In this document: in pieces, positions 63,001 through 64,000 of the stretch
Numbering within the stretch: the stretch's first letter is position 1
Layout of the letters: each line of letters starts with the position of its first letter
Source: Pseudomonas orientalis
Lineage (GTDB): Bacteria; Pseudomonadota; Gammaproteobacteria; Pseudomonadales; Pseudomonadaceae
Length of the DNA stretch: 64,000 nt
Assembly: GCF_001439815.1 (NCBI RefSeq)
Contig: NZ_JYLM01000001.1
Coordinates: forward strand, 372,001 to 436,000
Direction of reading: 5' to 3'
The notes under the pieces: generated by a model
What the model was told of the DNA's origin: nothing
Database searches by the model: none
The model's input: only the letters and a program-made list of their open reading frames with translations
Program-made: the position numbers and the translations under genes

Positions 63001-63729
63001 ACGCGGGCCGATCATTGCAAAGTCATGGCGGCCTGCTCCGGTCAAGTCCGCCAGCATGCCCTGAGGGTGGAAGAACTCCGAGGGGAATGCATCGAACGGC
63101 GTATAGGCTGACCAGTTGCGCTGTTCGTCCAGGCTGAAAAAACCGTTGATCCCGGGCCCGGCCACCAGCCAGTCCAAACGCCCGTCGCCGTTCACATCGG
63201 CCAGCGCCTGGTGGATGGGCCGGGTGCTGTCGGCGACCGGCACCCGCGTCAATTCCACGGCTGCGCCGTAACTCACCTCATCGCTGGTGTGCGGATGTTG
63301 CGGCCTCAGCGGTTCACGGTAATACCAACTTTTGTCTGCGCGGTACAACACCCCGGGCAAGCCTTCGCCATACAAATCCACCAGTTGGTAACGAGCGCCG
63401 TCATGCAGCCGGGGCAATGCACTGAATGCCTGGTAGCGGCTCGGGTCGACCTTGAGTTGGCTCGTCTGGTAAAGGCACTCCAGCGGCGGGCGGCTCACGC
63501 TATTGCCTGCGCTGTCGAAGGCCTGTTCATGGACCGCGCTCAACAGGCTGACATGGCTGGAGGTGCGGTATTCCAGCAGCAGGCGCTTGACCAGTACCGG
63601 GTCGGCGCCCATTCGCGCTTCTTTGGGGAAGTGGTGAAACATCAGTATCTGGCTGCAACGGCGCAGGGTGCGTAGCTCGAAGCCGTAGGCAAAATCCGAG
63701 CAGGGGTCGGGTCGGGTCGGGTCGGCCAT
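60016..63729 (-). CDS. Tc toxin B subunit (TcdB/TcaC-like), main part after a frame break
   Basis: A 1237-residue frame covering most of a TcB subunit. It begins with the end of the SpvB-like domain (YGFELRTLRRCSQILMFHHF), has FG-GAP/beta-propeller repeats (ALADVNGDGRLDWLVAGPGI, VLLVDLNGGGAADLLYLSTT), the TcdB middle domains (FFSHKPWLLMRTYNNLGAQA), and a C-terminal YD-repeat-like shell segment. TcB and TcC together encapsulate the toxic C-terminus of TcC. The native start is not at 63729: the family sequence continues upstream in another frame (63642-64000). The break falls in a CGACC pentanucleotide run. The ATG at 63729, within the overlap, has only a weak GGA upstream, so reinitiation would give an N-terminally truncated protein. 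Confidence 0.88.
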   Translation of the reverse strand: MADPTRPDPCSDFAYGFELRTLRRCSQILMFHHFPKEARMGADPVLVKRLLLEYRTSSHVSLLSAVHEQAFDSAGNSVSRPPLECLYQTSQLKVDPSRYQAFSALPRLHDGARYQLVDLYGEGLPGVLYRADKSWYYREPLRPQHPHTSDEVSYGAAVELTRVPVADSTRPIHQALADVNGDGRLDWLVAGPGINGFFSLDEQRNWSAYTPFDAFPSEFFHPQGMLADLTGAGRHDFAMIGPRSVRLYENRRASGFAPATEVPHTPDDGLPTVSGSPNELVAFSDVLATGQQHLVRVRHNEVKCWPNLGRGRFGQGFVLAALPLRYQTFNAAHVLLVDLNGGGAADLLYLSTTHLSIFLNKAGNGFETQALNVPWPKGVQYDDHCQVSVIDVLGLGCPSLILTAAHQTPIQWRYDFFSHKPWLLMRTYNNLGAQASIKYRSSAQEWLDEKRELHAQGQPAISRLPFALLLVCQHTQRDEITGNQLTRRVSYRQAYYDRVDREFRGFGLLLQTDTDHRKDALQAPGSSAPALSKTWFHTGRSLDMPCLGHSTHDPHAKPPGRTLVSRYRGTAQAQPLDHHDDLISDPAPALARDAARALSGVVLRVEVMAADTAHDGVPYSVQHQRYLVRELAPASAHTPYARLLPLALESVSYQYEGVADDPVCQHQINLRWDAYGCLVHGVTLHHARRTTADSPPPAVLVDGHQQRWWRDTHDNAQQFHYLSETLAQPIHLDDAQQWRLALPYRQRHNALVLGKAPAPGGLDPARINYEMFIDTRDGPLAAGVGRTLSGLSVQHYRQAGGFGKTLAPGVATAQALTDYLETAELDDQALNVYNDIPAMPGQPTVDLVQKLTDSGYHTMAMFFLFDGEAPPAPNRLWSIRRHFPRYDKPGRFCRLRALRATEAHGETTLHYDPYSLQTLQVKTPDGCVTTAEYDYQLLLPTKIVDPNGTVQEALYDGFGQLLVSSFHGHEQGLRVGFAALESYRPLDTVTPGLAIEQAQSVLQDMASAHCYAPFSWMGSIDPALVKPEWISKAYLLPGGHIRMSTRARLSAGRRPLSDGEKQLKALIDKASRTPVHGLLLQADRYPGDAERQIRMTQSCWDGFGRSLQTRQKTEPGPAHAVDAMGNLLVDELPDTFGTLKKQLRQVHADPRWRVSERVEYNNKGLVIRVYRAYFTNSHAYVNDHCMRELGHSDRQLYDVLGRPTQTLTAGGFMRRTTYWAWYTVNEDENDTYEERNS

Positions 63730-64000
63730 TCGCGGATTTTCCGGTACGTCGGGCGCTCATCGAGTTCGAGGGCGCGTTCGCCATAATCAAACAGCAATTG
63801 AAAGTGCCAGCCCATGCCCGGTGTATCGTCGGTCTGCCAGAGGTAAAGCTGCTCCTGCTCCCTGGCGGTGAAGTTGCCGTAGCAGACACTTTCCAGGTAA
63901 TGCCGGGCGCGGCAGTCCCTGGGGTAGCGCGTGTCATCGGTTTCTTTGGCGTAGTGATAATAGATGTGCTCGCCGTGGGCATTCAGGCTTTCCTGCAACA
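63642..64000 (-). CDS. Tc toxin B subunit, N-terminal (SpvB-domain) fragment, cut by the window edge
   Basis: The frame is open to the window edge (a TTG at 63998 is not convincing as a start). It encodes LNAHGEHIYYHYAKETDD, LESVCYGNFTAREQEQLYLW and FQLLFDYGERALELDERPTY, all characteristic of the SpvB domain of TcB subunits. After REWPTRPDP, at about 63705, the frame leaves the family sequence and runs 21 unrelated residues to a stop at 63642. The family sequence resumes at the same RPDP motif in the frame of the 60016-63729 CDS. The two therefore belong to one gene. Confidence 0.87.
   Translation of the reverse strand, partial: LQESLNAHGEHIYYHYAKETDDTRYPRDCRARHYLESVCYGNFTAREQEQLYLWQTDDTPGMGWHFQLLFDYGERALELDERPTYRKIREWPTRPDPTPARILPTASSYAPCAVAARY
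63704..63723. repeat. Pentanucleotide tandem repeat (GGGTC)x4 at the tcB frame break
   Basis: Four exact GGGTC units (CGACC... in the sense of the gene), encoding the P-T-R-P-D-P stretch. With three units the codons read REWPTRPDPCSDFAYGFE in one frame. With four they shift by 5 bases and hit a stop. A unit whose length is not divisible by three, inside a coding region, is the hallmark of slipped-strand phase variation. Confidence 0.9.

Overview
The window reads as chromosomal DNA of a fluorescent Pseudomonas (P. fluorescens group). The evidence is the high GC, the dense coding with long antisense shadow frames, the abundant REP/REPIN palindromes of the GTGGGAGGGGGCTTGCCCCC type, and blocks whose gene order I recall from P. 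aeruginosa (folE-smr-isochorismatase-prmB-hypothetical-hydrolase-aroC-MFS; pap-thiolase; fumC-DUF2059-bolA). Species assignment is inference; no search was run.

Layout. 1-4.3 kb: the 3' part of a giant toxin-like protein, convergent with a LysE exporter. 4.9-7.2 kb: an NCS2 purine permease and a glutathione S-transferase. 7.4-11.4 kb: a LysR regulator divergent from a CitMHS transporter plus an AtuA-like pair, probably a small catabolic unit. 11.5-12.5 kb: glutaredoxin-like protein and folE. 12.6-13.6 kb: an AT-richer zeta-toxin-like kinase with a translationally coupled 62-residue partner. 13.6-21.4 kb: housekeeping (smr, isochorismatase family, prmB, hydrolase, aroC, MFS) ending in an acireductone-dioxygenase-like protein that lacks two of the four expected metal ligands. 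21.6-28.6 kb: a short LuxR-type HTH protein whose terminator region carries a 50-bp duplication around a repeat element, DUF3509, ankyrin protein, small membrane proteins, an LtaS/OpgB-like sulfatase-fold enzyme, an SDR, a CsrA paralogue and a YheU protein. 28.6-33.5 kb: the N-acetylglutaminylglutamine amide (NAGGN) osmolyte operon. 33.8-38.7 kb: a 1604-residue LRR protein with a C-terminal NEL-type E3 ligase domain. 38.7-44.5 kb: mnmC, pap and a thiolase, with pap and the thiolase separated by a striking ~1-kb tandem REPIN array. 45.0-53.7 kb: a complete chaperone-usher fimbrial operon ending in two tandem adhesin-like genes. 53.8-54.4 kb: a decayed EamA transporter and repeats. 54.4-56.8 kb: fumC, DUF2059, bolA. 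57.0-64.0 kb: a Tc toxin C subunit (Rhs/TccC) convergent with a Tc toxin B subunit.

The most striking signal is in the TcB gene. Its reading frame is broken exactly at four tandem copies of a 5-bp unit (GGGTC on the plus strand, 63704-63723). Removing one copy joins the two frames at a conserved family motif. This looks like a slipped-strand phase-variation switch, or else a fresh mutation or assembly error, in an insect-toxin gene. Other items worth following are the REPIN array that carries copies of the pap 3' end, the zeta-toxin pair, the giant NEL protein, the uncharacterised C-terminal domain of TcC, and the altered acireductone-dioxygenase-like protein.
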